Below, piece after piece: positions 26,172 through 35,003 of a stretch of 64,000 nt of DNA. The notes beneath the pieces were generated by a model. The model saw nothing but the letters and a program-made list of their open reading frames with translations, searched no databases and had not been told where the DNA came from. Every line of letters starts with the position of its first letter. The first letter of the stretch is position 1. Both the position numbers and the translations under genes were made by a program. The DNA comes from Burkholderiales bacterium. GTDB taxonomy: Bacteria; Pseudomonadota; Gammaproteobacteria; Burkholderiales; Burkholderiaceae_C. The stretch covers positions 1 to 64,000 of the forward strand of contig CANHVY010000017.1 of assembly GCA_947464185.1 (NCBI GenBank), given 5' to 3'.

Positions 26172-27476
26172 ATGGACGTTGCCCTGCTGGTCTTCCTGAT
26201 CCTTCTGAATGGCGCCTTCGCGATGTCGGAGATGGCGCTCACGGCCAGCCGCAAGGCGAGACTGCAGGTGTTGGTGGAAGCGGGCGAGGGTGGGGCGCAG
26301 GCCGCGATGGACCTGCACGATAACCCGACCAAGTTCCTGTCCACTGTGCAGATCGGCATCACCTCCATCGGCGTGCTGAACGGTATCGTGGGCGAGGCTG
26401 CGTTCGCCGCGCCGCTGGCCGAGTGGATCTCGGGTCACTTCGTCATCAAGGCCCAGGCCGCGCAGCTCACGGCCACGGCCCTGGTGGTGGTGATCATAAC
26501 GTTCCTCACCATCATCTTCGGCGAACTGGTGCCCAAGCGCGTGGGGCAGATGTTCCCGGAGACAGTCGCGCGGCTGGTCTCGCGCCCCATGAATTGGCTG
26601 TCGGCGGCCACTCGGCCTTTCGTGCTGCTGCTGGGGGCCAGCACCGAAGGGGTGCTGCGCCTGTTGGGCCTGAAGGGTCAGGTGGCCCGCAGCGTCACGG
26701 AAGAAGAGATTGCCGCCAGTCTGGAAGAGGGCTTGGACGCCGGCGTGATCGAGGCGCAGGAGCACCAGATGGTGCGCAATGTCTTTCGCCTGGACGACCG
26801 GCAGATCGGCTCCATGATGGTGCCGCGCGCCGAGATCGCCTGGCTGGACGCCAACGCCCCTATGGAGCAGACGCTGGTCACCATGGCCGAGCATGGCCAC
26901 TCGCGCTATCCGGTGTGCCGCGGGGGGTTGGACGACGTCATCGGAGTGCTGCCCGCGCACCGGCTGGTCACCCCCGTGGTGCGGGGGCAGCCCGTCAACC
27001 TGGCGGACCATCTGCAGGCATCGGTCTTTGTGCCTGAGACGCTGTCGGGTATGGAGCTGCTGGAACATCTGCGCGCCTCCACCAGCGAGATGGTGTTCGT
27101 GGTGGACGAGTACGGTGCCGTGCAGGGTTTGATCACCGAGCGCGACGTGCTGGAGGCCATCACGGGCGAGTTCACGGTGCCTTCGGGCGAGGACGCCTGG
27201 GCCGTGAAGCGCGAAGATGGCAGCTGGCTCATGGACGGACTGATCCCTGTGACGGAAATGAAAGACCGCCTGGACCTCCGGGAGCTTCCTGAAGAGGACC
27301 GGGGCCGCTACAACACGCTGGCCGGCATGGTCATGCTCTTGCTGGGCCGACTGCCCGCCACCGCCGATGCGGTGGAATGGGAAGGCTGGCGCTTCGAGGT
27401 GGTGGATCTCGACGGCAAGCGCGTGGACAAGGTGCTGGTCAGCGCCCTCACACCCCAAACCCAAGGAGAAGACTGA
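26172..27476 (+). CDS. CNNM/CorC-family membrane protein with CBS domains
   Basis: Inner-membrane protein of 434 residues in the hemolysin/CorC-like group, linked to magnesium or cobalt efflux. The N-terminal CNNM transmembrane domain (about 1-190) starts with LLVFLILLNGAFAMSEMAL and contains the family stretch TIIFGELVPKRVGQ. A CBS pair follows (about 205-330; DRQIGSMMVPRAEIAWLD, FVVDEYGAVQGLIT), then a CorC_HlyC transporter-associated domain (about 345-430). The ion transported cannot be read from sequence. The SapC-family gene starts directly behind its stop. Confidence 0.9.
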   Translation: MDVALLVFLILLNGAFAMSEMALTASRKARLQVLVEAGEGGAQAAMDLHDNPTKFLSTVQIGITSIGVLNGIVGEAAFAAPLAEWISGHFVIKAQAAQLTATALVVVIITFLTIIFGELVPKRVGQMFPETVARLVSRPMNWLSAATRPFVLLLGASTEGVLRLLGLKGQVARSVTEEEIAASLEEGLDAGVIEAQEHQMVRNVFRLDDRQIGSMMVPRAEIAWLDANAPMEQTLVTMAEHGHSRYPVCRGGLDDVIGVLPAHRLVTPVVRGQPVNLADHLQASVFVPETLSGMELLEHLRASTSEMVFVVDEYGAVQGLITERDVLEAITGEFTVPSGEDAWAVKREDGSWLMDGLIPVTEMKDRLDLRELPEEDRGRYNTLAGMVMLLLGRLPATADAVEWEGWRFEVVDLDGKRVDKVLVSALTPQTQGED

Positions 27477-28232
27477 GTGATCAATCCCGCCCTGTTCAAG
27501 AAGGCCGCCGCCGTCGATACCACTGCGCACCGCGGCTGGCGCATCGCCCCCGCCCAACCGAACTGGTCAGTTGCGTCGGAGCTGAATGCAATGTTTATCG
27601 CATCGGTGGAGTTTGGTGACGCCTGCGTGGAGTACCCCATCGTCTTCGTCAATGCGGGCAACGATCCCCAGGGCAATCGCCAGATCGCACCCGTGGCCGT
27701 GTTAGGCCTGCGCGAGAAGGAGAACCTGTACCTGGAACAAGGCGGCACCTGGCGCGCCAGCTACCTGCCCGCATTGCTGCAGGCTTACCCCTTCGGTATC
27801 TCGCGGGTGGACGATACCCGCGTGGTGGTCGTGATCGACGAGGCCTGGTCGGGTTGGTCGCAAAGCGAGGGCACGGCCCTGTTCAACGATGACGGGCAGC
27901 CCAGCGAGCACCTGACCGCCGTGCGTGACCAGCTGGAGAAGATCGAGGCCGAGGTGCAACGCACGCGGCTCTTCGGTGATGCCCTGGTCAAGGCCGACCT
28001 GCTCACCGAGATGCGCTTCGACGCCACCTTGCCGGACGGCAAGACGCTCACTGTGGACGGTTTCCTGGCTGTGGACGAGAAGAAGTTCGCCGCGCTCAGC
28101 GACGAGAAGGTGCTGGAACTGCACAAGAACGGGGCGTTGGGGCTCATCCACGCCCACCAGATCTCCCTGCGTCACATGCGTCGCCTGGTGCAATGGCGCC
28201 AGGAGCGCGCAGCGGCATCCCCATCAGCCTGA
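27477..28232 (+). CDS. SapC-family protein
   Basis: 251-residue cytoplasmic protein matching the SapC family, originally named from a peptide-resistance or S-layer context; its biochemical role is unclear. Family-type segments are NAMFIASVEFGDACVEYPIVF near the N terminus and GLIHAHQISLRHMRRLVQW near the C terminus. It starts with GTG immediately after the stop of the CNNM/CorC gene and ends eight bases before the aminopeptidase ATG, so the three probably share a transcript. Confidence 0.8.
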   Translation: MINPALFKKAAAVDTTAHRGWRIAPAQPNWSVASELNAMFIASVEFGDACVEYPIVFVNAGNDPQGNRQIAPVAVLGLREKENLYLEQGGTWRASYLPALLQAYPFGISRVDDTRVVVVIDEAWSGWSQSEGTALFNDDGQPSEHLTAVRDQLEKIEAEVQRTRLFGDALVKADLLTEMRFDATLPDGKTLTVDGFLAVDEKKFAALSDEKVLELHKNGALGLIHAHQISLRHMRRLVQWRQERAAASPSA

Positions 28233-28240
28233 GACCCTGC

Positions 28241-29617
28241 ATGACCGTTCAGCTGAAGAAGCCGGTGGCCTCGGCCACGCCCATCCACCTCGTCGACGCG
28301 GCGTCCTTCCAGTCCAGTACCCAAGGGTTGCCGCCAGCCACCCGGCAGTGGATGGCCACCACGGGTTTTGTCGGGGCGCCGGACACCCACGCCCTGGTAC
28401 CTGATGCCGAGGGTCGTCTGGCTTCGGTGTGGGCGGGGGTGAGGTCTGCCGATCACCCCTACGCCCTGGCGTCGCTGCCGCGGGCCCTGCCGCAGGGACG
28501 CTACCGCCTGGGCGCGGAAGGGCTCAAGGCCGACCCGCTGGCCGCGGCCTTGTCCTGGGAACTGGGGGCCTATGTCTTTGACCTCTACAAGGCACCCAAG
28601 CGTGCGGCGGCGGAGCTGCAGATGGCGCCCTCGGAAGCCGCCTCTCGCGGGCTGGTGATCGCCACGGCCATTGCGGCCACGCGAGACCTCGTCAACACCC
28701 CGGCCGAGCACATGGGCCCGGCGGAGTTGTCGGCAGCGGTCAAGGCCGTGGCTCGCGCGCACGGGGCGAGGTTCCGCGAGGTGGTGGGGGACGCCTTGCT
28801 GAAAAACGGCTTCCCGGCCGTGCATGCAGTGGGCCGCGCCTCCAGCCGGGCTCCGCGCCTGATCGAGTTGAACTGGGGCAACCCCAAGCACCGCAAGCTC
28901 ACGCTGGTGGGCAAGGGCGTGTGCTTCGATTCCGGCGGTCTGGATCTGAAGCCCGCCGACGGCATGCGCTGGATGAAGAAGGACATGGGCGGCGCAGCCA
29001 ATGCTCTGGGTCTGGCGACCCTGATGATGGCGCTCAAGCTGCCGGTGAGCCTGCAACTGCTGATTCCGGCGGTGGAAAACGCCGTTTCCGGCAACGCCTT
29101 CCGACCGGGCGACGTCATCAAGACGCGCAAAGGCCTGCACATCGAGATCGGCAACACCGATGCCGAGGGCCGCGTGATCCTGTGCGATGCGCTGGCCTAC
29201 GCCGCTGAACGCAGCCCCGAACTGGTGATCGACCTGGCCACGCTGACAGGCGCTGCGCGGGTGGCGCTGGGGCCGCAGTTGCCGGCGCTGTTCTGCCGCC
29301 GCACGGACCTGGCGCGGGAGCTGGTGGACCGCGGACTGCAGATGGAAGACCCGCTGTGGCACCTGCCGCTGTGGAAGCCTTACCACCCGCTGATCGAAAG
29401 CGACATCGCCGACATCGTCAACACCGGCCGAGGCCCCATGGCCGGCGCGGTGACGGCGGCGCTGTTCCTGGAGGACTTCGTACCCGAGGGCCTGGACTGG
29501 GTCCATCTGGACCTGTTTGCCTGGAACGATGCCCCTCGGCCCGGCCGGCCGGTGGGTGGCGAGGCGCAGGCGATCCGAACCCTGCTGGCCTACCTGGAAG
29601 ACAGGTTCGGCGACTGA
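28241..29617 (+). CDS. M17-family leucyl aminopeptidase
   Basis: Zinc/manganese aminopeptidase, 458 residues with the ATG at 28241. The catalytic domain has both family signatures: GKGVCFDSGGLDLKP (metal and substrate Lys/Asp) and NTDAEGRVILCDAL. It belongs to the shorter PepB-like branch, with a divergent N-terminal domain. An earlier in-frame start would overlap the SapC-family gene and lacks support. It converges on sseA with 60 bases between the stops. Confidence 0.9.
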   Translation: MTVQLKKPVASATPIHLVDAASFQSSTQGLPPATRQWMATTGFVGAPDTHALVPDAEGRLASVWAGVRSADHPYALASLPRALPQGRYRLGAEGLKADPLAAALSWELGAYVFDLYKAPKRAAAELQMAPSEAASRGLVIATAIAATRDLVNTPAEHMGPAELSAAVKAVARAHGARFREVVGDALLKNGFPAVHAVGRASSRAPRLIELNWGNPKHRKLTLVGKGVCFDSGGLDLKPADGMRWMKKDMGGAANALGLATLMMALKLPVSLQLLIPAVENAVSGNAFRPGDVIKTRKGLHIEIGNTDAEGRVILCDALAYAAERSPELVIDLATLTGAARVALGPQLPALFCRRTDLARELVDRGLQMEDPLWHLPLWKPYHPLIESDIADIVNTGRGPMAGAVTAALFLEDFVPEGLDWVHLDLFAWNDAPRPGRPVGGEAQAIRTLLAYLEDRFGD

Positions 29618-29677
29618 TCCGCGTCCCAGCGCTGCAGCCCCGCCGGCCCTTGGCCTGCGGCCGCTGCAAGGGCTTGC

Positions 29678-30562
29678 TCAGACCGGGCCCGTGGCCACAG
29701 GCGCGTCAGGCCAGGCCGACCACTCGCTCCAGGAGCCGGGGTACAGCGCCGCGCCCTCCAGACCGGCATGGGCCATCGCCAGCAGGTTGTGGCAGGCTGT
29801 CACGCCGGAGCCGCACTGCATCACCAGTTCCTCAGGCGCTCGTCCCCCAGTCACGGCAAGCCACTCGGCCTGCAGCACCTCCGCGGGCTTGAAGCGACCA
29901 TCGGACCCGAGGTTGTCCTTGAAGAATCGGTTGCGGGCGCCGGGAATGCGCCCGCCGATCGGATCCAGCGTCTCGTTTTCACCGCGAAAGCGGTCAGCCG
30001 AGCGGGCGTCGATGACCAGGCGAGTGGGATGCCCCAGGTTGCGCAGCAGGGTGTCGCGGTCCACGGTGGTCGCCCGTGCAGGCCGCAGGGGCTGCGAAGA
30101 TGCCGCGTCCAGAGGCAGCGCATCCGAAGGCGCCGCACCGGCGTCATCTGTCTCCAGCGGCAGGCCCAGGGCCTGCCACGCCGACAGGCCGCCATCCAGC
30201 ACCGCCACGTCTTCATGGCCGGCCCAGCGCAGCATCCACCACAGCCTGGCGGCGTACATGGCGCCCGTTCGGTCGTACACCACCGCTTGCACGCCATCCT
30301 TCACGCCCCGCTGGGCCATCTGGGCGGCAAAGGCCTCACGGTCCGGCAAAGGGTGGCGCCCGTTGCGGCCGGTCTTGCGGCCGCTCAAGTGCTCGTCCAG
30401 GCTGAGGTACCGGGCGCCAGGAATGTGCCCGGCCCGATAGCTGCGGCCTCCGGTTGCGGGGTCGGCCAGGTCGAAACTGGTGTCGAACACGGCGACCCTT
30501 GCCGGGGAGTCCTTGAGCAGGCGGGCCAGTTCGGTGGCCTGGATCAGCGTGCGGTAGCTCAT
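29678..30562 (-). CDS. sseA: SseA, 3-mercaptopyruvate sulfurtransferase
   Basis: Two-rhodanese-domain sulfurtransferase of 294 residues. The N-terminal inactive rhodanese (about 10-145) has RAGHIPGARYL; the C-terminal active one (about 165-290) has RIPGARN and the active-site loop CGSGVTA. CGSGVT is characteristic of mercaptopyruvate rather than thiosulfate sulfurtransferases. The ATG at 30562 is preferred to one 39 bases upstream because the protein then begins at the usual place. Confidence 0.88.
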   Translation of the reverse strand: MSYRTLIQATELARLLKDSPARVAVFDTSFDLADPATGGRSYRAGHIPGARYLSLDEHLSGRKTGRNGRHPLPDREAFAAQMAQRGVKDGVQAVVYDRTGAMYAARLWWMLRWAGHEDVAVLDGGLSAWQALGLPLETDDAGAAPSDALPLDAASSQPLRPARATTVDRDTLLRNLGHPTRLVIDARSADRFRGENETLDPIGGRIPGARNRFFKDNLGSDGRFKPAEVLQAEWLAVTGGRAPEELVMQCGSGVTACHNLLAMAHAGLEGAALYPGSWSEWSAWPDAPVATGPV

Positions 30563-30637
30563 GAGGTTGGTGTCGTGGGCATCAGAGGTCCGGGAGCGCA
30601 CGGATCATAGGCCGCTTGCGCTGCGCTGCCAGGCTTG

Positions 30638-31573
30638 TCAGGCCGCGACATCCAGGCGGTAGAAGCGCGCTGCGTTGCCGACGAAAAAGGCCTTCTGCTG
30701 CTGTGCGCTGAAGCCGCTGACCATGCGAGCGACCGAGCGCACCAGCGTGTCGTAGTCCACGCGCAGCCCTGCGACCGGGAAGTTCGACGCGAACATGCAG
30801 CGCTCGATGCCGAAGATCTCGATGGCCTCGAGCACGATACGGCGGTTGGACGCGTAATCCCAGGGCTGGTCCTTCAGGCCGAACTCGGACACCTTGAGAC
30901 AGACGTGCGGCTGTCGGGCGATCACTTCCATCGCCTTGCGCCACTGTGCCAGGCCTTGTTCGCTGCGGTCCCAGGGGAAGCCCGTGTGGTTCAACACCAC
31001 GGGAATGTCCGGGAACATGGCCACCACGTCGGCCGCCTCTGGCAGATGCCAGAAGGGCACCCGCAAGTCCCAGCTGAAGCCGTGCTCCTGCAGGCGAGCG
31101 TAGCCCTCCAGCCAGCGCGGATCCTGCATGCTGCCGGGCAGGCCGCGCTGCATCAGGTCAGGCCGCAGTGCCGTCACGGGTTTGGAGCGGATGCCGCGCA
31201 CCAGCTTGAACTGGGCTTGTCGAGCCAGGACTTCCTGGCTGTTCGGTGTGTGAAACCAGGCATGTGCCACGATGGCCGTGGGCAAGCCCTCCTGTGCGTG
31301 CACCTGGGTCAGCCAGGCCGTCTCGCCCACCTGGTCATCCCGCGTCCATTCGGCTTCGCAGTGCACGGTGGCCATGACCCGGTGCGCGGTGCTGTCGCGC
31401 CGGTAGTCCTCAGGCAGGTAGTTGCGCTTGAGCGCGTCGTAGTCGCCCAGAAAAAAGTGCGGCTCGGGGTGGTCGCTCAGCCAAGGGTAATGGTGCTGGT
31501 CGAGGTTCCAGAAGTGGTGGTGCGCGTCGACCAGGGTGATGGGTTCGCGTGCGGTGGGGTCTTCAGTGTCCAT
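30638..31573 (-). CDS. Amidohydrolase, COG3618 lactonase-like
   Basis: Metal-dependent TIM-barrel hydrolase of 311 residues. The N-terminal metal motif DAHHHFWN (16-23), a central NHTGFPWD and a C-terminal SNFPVAGL match the COG3618 group, which contains sugar-acid lactonases. The substrate is not known. Its start lies 33 bases after the stop of the SAF-domain dehydrogenase, on the same strand, and the pair diverges from a GntR-TRAP-SDR set; together they read as a route for an organic or sugar acid. Confidence 0.8.
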   Translation of the reverse strand: MDTEDPTAREPITLVDAHHHFWNLDQHHYPWLSDHPEPHFFLGDYDALKRNYLPEDYRRDSTAHRVMATVHCEAEWTRDDQVGETAWLTQVHAQEGLPTAIVAHAWFHTPNSQEVLARQAQFKLVRGIRSKPVTALRPDLMQRGLPGSMQDPRWLEGYARLQEHGFSWDLRVPFWHLPEAADVVAMFPDIPVVLNHTGFPWDRSEQGLAQWRKAMEVIARQPHVCLKVSEFGLKDQPWDYASNRRIVLEAIEIFGIERCMFASNFPVAGLRVDYDTLVRSVARMVSGFSAQQQKAFFVGNAARFYRLDVAA

Positions 31574-31606
31574 CGTGGGCAGTGCAGGGGGGCCGTACAG
31601 GGTGGA

Positions 31607-33040
31607 TCAGGAACGGGAGGGGTCGGCCGACCCAGGCACCGACAGGAAGTGCCGGTCCTGCGTCTTGCGCAGCCGATGCAAGGCGGTGGTGTCGTCCAGG
31701 GCGACGTCGCCACACCGCAGGGGCTGCCCGGCGGGCACCGGCCTGACCAGGCGGGCACCGGCCGCCATGTAGTAGGGCAGGGGCGCATCGTCGCTCAGGG
31801 CTCGGGCGGGCCGCAGCACATGTTGCAGACCATCGATGACATGGCGCACGCCGATGGTGAACAGCTCGCCGACCTCCAGGTCGCGCTGCGCGATGCCGAT
31901 GAGGTCCACCACGGGGCGCACGCTGCTGCCGCCCGTGCTGCATCCCAACTGCACCGCCGCGAGCATGGACATCGCGGCCTCCACGCCCAGCAGATGGACA
32001 GGGTTGTGGATCAGCACATAGCGGCCTTCTGCGCAGGTGGGCATGCCCTTGGCCGCGAACAACCGTCCGGTGGCGGTGTCGGGCGCTTCGATGACGACGA
32101 AGACGCCGCCAGCGAAGCTCAGTTCGTCCGGCCGGCGCAGGCAATTGAACATGTCCACACGGCCGGCGCCGTTCAACACGCCGCCCTGCTCGCGTGGGCT
32201 GAAGATCGAGGGCAGCTCCACCGTCCTTGCAAGCGGTGCATGCAGAGCCTCGCAGTCCGGCATGAGACCGGTGTGGTTGGCCACGATGCCCATCTCGCAG
32301 AGGTCGGGGACGGTGGTCATGTCGAACGGCAGCGCGCGTCGGGCTGCCAGCGTTGCGGACCAGCCCCCCGACTGACGGGTGGCGGCCGGGGCGAAATGCG
32401 GGCCGAAAGCCGGCACGTCAGCGCTGCGGCCCCAGGCGGTGATGTGGCCGTCTGCCGGGTTCCACACGAAGTCGGACTCGCTGGACTTGCCGGCGGCGAC
32501 CACAGGCAGCCCCAGCAGCCGCGCCCACTCGACCAGGCCGATGAGCAGGCTGGGCTGGTCGCCGTCCACCGGCGCACAGACCACGCCGTGGGCGCCCGCC
32601 AGGCGGGCCAACTCAGGGCCGACCACGATCTCGGCCTCCTTCGTGGCCAGCACCACATGGCGGCCGGCCTCCAGGCAGGCCCGGGCCGTGGCGGCGGCGG
32701 CTTGCGGGTCTCCCGTGGCCTCCAGCACGGCGGCCGTGGGCAGTTGCGCCAGCAAGGACGCCGAGTCCACGATGGCCACGCAGCCCTGCGTCTGGGCGCG
32801 CAGCGCCTGTGGCAGGTCGGCGCAGACCCGCACCTGGGCCTGGTCAAACCCGGCATCCTGCGCCGCCTTGCGGGCGCGCTCCACGTTCTGGTCGCATATG
32901 GCGGTCACCTGGAGTTGTTGCATGCGGCGAGCCTGGGCCACGAAGGTGGCGCCGAACTCGCCTGCCCCTACCAGCCCGACACTCGCCGGCGGCCCCCCGG
33001 CCTGCAAGGAAAACCGCTTGAAGATGGGTTCGAGGTTCAT
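31607..33040 (-). CDS. SAF-domain NAD(P)-dependent dehydrogenase
   Basis: 477-residue oxidoreductase. A Rossmann fold opens with GLVGAGEFGATF (about 23-34), followed by ICDQN, and a homoserine-dehydrogenase-like middle with LEATGDP and VLATKEAEIVVGPELA. The C-terminal portion (about 400-470; RLVRPVPAGQPLRCGDVAL) is a SAF domain. Such proteins occur in sugar-acid catabolic clusters, but the substrate here is unknown. It diverges from the GntR gene; the 65-base gap holds TTGCATACAA (33051-33060). Confidence 0.78.
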   Translation of the reverse strand: MNLEPIFKRFSLQAGGPPASVGLVGAGEFGATFVAQARRMQQLQVTAICDQNVERARKAAQDAGFDQAQVRVCADLPQALRAQTQGCVAIVDSASLLAQLPTAAVLEATGDPQAAAATARACLEAGRHVVLATKEAEIVVGPELARLAGAHGVVCAPVDGDQPSLLIGLVEWARLLGLPVVAAGKSSESDFVWNPADGHITAWGRSADVPAFGPHFAPAATRQSGGWSATLAARRALPFDMTTVPDLCEMGIVANHTGLMPDCEALHAPLARTVELPSIFSPREQGGVLNGAGRVDMFNCLRRPDELSFAGGVFVVIEAPDTATGRLFAAKGMPTCAEGRYVLIHNPVHLLGVEAAMSMLAAVQLGCSTGGSSVRPVVDLIGIAQRDLEVGELFTIGVRHVIDGLQHVLRPARALSDDAPLPYYMAAGARLVRPVPAGQPLRCGDVALDDTTALHRLRKTQDRHFLSVPGSADPSRS

Positions 33041-33050
33041 GCGTCGATTC

Positions 33051-33060
33051 TTGCATACAA
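33051..33060. promoter_or_regulatory. Candidate GntR operator 1
   Basis: Near-palindrome TTGCATACAA in the intergenic region shared by the SAF-dehydrogenase and gntR genes. It matches the second site in front of dctP (TTGCATGCAA) at nine of ten positions and has the AT-flanked palindromic form typical for FCD-type GntR regulators. Confidence 0.6.
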
Positions 33061-33105
33061 CATGCTTTCGATGTCAAATCAAGCACCTGTTCATCGCCTC
33101 ATGTC

Positions 33106-33879
33106 ATGACCACAGCTAACGTTCCCCGCCGGCGCTTCAAGGCCGCTGCTGCAGCGTCCGCTGAGCGCCTTGAGCCGTCCGACATGGATCCTTCCGCGCG
33201 CAAGGGGGAGTTGCACCTGAACGCCGTGCAGGCGCTGCGCACCATGATCGTGACGGGTGAGTTGGCGCCAGGGGCGCGTCTCAACGAGCGCGAGCTGTGC
33301 GCCCGCCTGAATGTCTCGCGCACGCCGATCCGTGAGGCCATCAAGACGCTGGCGCAGGACGGCCTGCTGCAGGTCTGGCCCAATCGATCGCCCGTGGTCA
33401 TGCCTCTGGAGTCGGCGCAGACGCAGGCCTTGGTGGAGGTGGTGGCCGCCATCGAGGCCTTGGCCGGCGAGCTCTGCGCTACGAGGGTCACCGATGCCCA
33501 GGTGGCCGATCTGGGCGTGCTGCACTACACCATGATGGGACACCACGCCAAGGGCGATCTGCGGGCTTACTTCGAGGCCAACAAGGCCTTTCACCGGCTC
33601 ATCATCGAGTGCGCCGGCAACCCGGTGCTGGTCTGGGTGTGGGATCTCCTGGCGCTGCGGGTGGACCGCGCCCGCTACTCGTCCAACCTGCGTCCCGAGC
33701 GCTGGCGGCAGGCGATCGCGGAGCACGCTTGCGTGCTCGAGCGCATGACCGCGCGCGACGCGCCCGGCGCTGCGCAGGCGCTGCGGGGACATCTGCGGGC
33801 AGGCTTGTCACAAGTGGTGCAGACCTTGGTGGAGGCGGAGCACGCTGCCACATCCAAGGCCGGGGATCCCCTAGGTTGA
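33106..33879 (+). CDS. GntR-family regulator, FCD subfamily
   Basis: 257-residue transcription factor. The winged helix-turn-helix (about 40-105) contains LNERELCARLNVSRTPIREA; the C-terminal all-helical FCD ligand domain (about 115-245) includes NKAFHRLIIECAGNP, whose His belongs to the usual metal/ligand site. FCD regulators respond to organic or sugar acids. It sits between the dehydrogenase/amidohydrolase pair and the TRAP genes, and candidate operators occur in both flanking regions, so it probably represses both transcripts and itself. Confidence 0.88.
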   Translation: MTTANVPRRRFKAAAAASAERLEPSDMDPSARKGELHLNAVQALRTMIVTGELAPGARLNERELCARLNVSRTPIREAIKTLAQDGLLQVWPNRSPVVMPLESAQTQALVEVVAAIEALAGELCATRVTDAQVADLGVLHYTMMGHHAKGDLRAYFEANKAFHRLIIECAGNPVLVWVWDLLALRVDRARYSSNLRPERWRQAIAEHACVLERMTARDAPGAAQALRGHLRAGLSQVVQTLVEAEHAATSKAGDPLG

Positions 33880-33892
33880 CGCCCTGCAAAAC

Positions 33893-33902
33893 TTGCATGC
33901 AA
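33893..33902. promoter_or_regulatory. Candidate GntR operator 2
   Basis: Perfect ten-base palindrome TTGCATGCAA, 44 bases before the dctP start; nearly identical to the site at 33051-33060. Confidence 0.6.
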
Positions 33903-33912
33903 AATGATTTGT

Positions 33913-33928
33913 GTGATGGATCCATCAC
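33913..33928. promoter_or_regulatory. Perfect 16-base palindrome before dctP
   Basis: GTGATGGATCCATCAC lies between operator 2 and the AGGAGA ribosome binding site of dctP. It may be another regulator site or an mRNA hairpin that affects translation. Confidence 0.45.
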
Positions 33929-33945
33929 CCCACAGGAGACACGAA

Positions 33946-34971
33946 ATGACCGAGCACACCTCCCCAAAGCGCCCTGTCAGCCGGCGCGTCGTCATGCAAC
34001 GCTCCGCCGCCCTGGTCGGCGCAGGTCTGTTCATCCAGCCCGCTCGGGCGTCGGTGGAACTGCGCCTGACGCACCCCGCCGATCTCTCCCATCCGGTGCA
34101 CATCGAAGCCGACAAGATGGTCAAGCGGATCGCCGAGCGCACCAATGGCGCGGTGAAGATCACGCTGTTCCCCAACAACGCCCTGGGCTCGCCCGTCGAG
34201 ACCGCGCAGCAGACGCGGCTGGGTGCCATCGACATGATCCTGATGAACCCAGCCAACATCGAGTCCATCTCGAAGGCGGTGGGCGTCATCAACATTCCCT
34301 ACCAGTTCGACAGTTACGAGCATGCACACCGCACGCTGGACGTGACGGGGCAGGCCTGGCTCGCGCGCCAGTTGTCCACGGCAGGCTTCAGCTGGGTCGC
34401 CAACTTCGAGTGGGGCTTCCGTGCGTTGTCCAACAGCCGGCGTCCCATCAACACGCCGGACGACGTGCGAGGTTTGAAATTGCGGGTGCCGCCTGAGTTG
34501 GCCATCAAGGCGGCCTTCGAGGCGCTGGGCGCCAATACCCAAACCATCGCCTTCCAGGAGGTCTACCTCGCCCTGGCCAACAAGACCGTCGACGGTCAGG
34601 ACAACCCCATCGGCACCACCTTTGCCGCCAAGTTCTTCGAGGTGCAGAGCCACATTGCGCTCACGCGCCACATCTACACCTCCATCATGCTGGCCGCGAA
34701 CCAGCGCGCCTGGCAAACCAAGCTGAACGACGCGCAACGCAAGATCATCAGTGAAGAAGCGGCCGTGGCCGGCCAGGCGGCCCGCAAGACCGTGCGCGAG
34801 AGGGAAGAAGACAACCTCAAGACCATGCAGGCCGCCGGCGTGGCCATCACCCGCCCCAGCGTGGCCCCCTTCCGCGACAAGATGGGGCCGGCCTACGAGG
34901 TGCTGCGCAAGAGCCTGGGTGACGAGGTGTGGACGGCGTGGACGGGCATGGTGACCGCGGCGCGAGGCTGA
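33946..34971 (+). CDS. dctP: TRAP transporter substrate-binding protein DctP
   Basis: Periplasmic binding protein of a TRAP carboxylate transporter, 341 residues with ATG at 33946 behind AGGAGA. The N terminus SRRVVMQRSAALVGAGLFI followed by PARA resembles a twin-arginine or Sec signal peptide. The mature part shows DctP-family features: VKRIAERTNGAVKITLFPNN and GLKLRVPPELAIKAAFEALGA, with the conserved Arg of the ligand site in LRVPP. The ligand is unknown. It is transcribed with dctM, dctQ and an SDR gene. Confidence 0.92.
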   Translation: MTEHTSPKRPVSRRVVMQRSAALVGAGLFIQPARASVELRLTHPADLSHPVHIEADKMVKRIAERTNGAVKITLFPNNALGSPVETAQQTRLGAIDMILMNPANIESISKAVGVINIPYQFDSYEHAHRTLDVTGQAWLARQLSTAGFSWVANFEWGFRALSNSRRPINTPDDVRGLKLRVPPELAIKAAFEALGANTQTIAFQEVYLALANKTVDGQDNPIGTTFAAKFFEVQSHIALTRHIYTSIMLAANQRAWQTKLNDAQRKIISEEAAVAGQAARKTVREREEDNLKTMQAAGVAITRPSVAPFRDKMGPAYEVLRKSLGDEVWTAWTGMVTAARG

Positions 34972-35003
34972 TGCTCGGCTGAGCCGTCCAGCGCAGGTCG
35001 CAC

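Noticed and set aside
30635-33109. 824-codon plus-strand open frame opposite the amidohydrolase and SAF dehydrogenase
   Set aside because: Low-complexity Gly/His/Gln/Arg-rich translation, exactly antisense to two genes with clear family motifs; a product of high GC codon bias.
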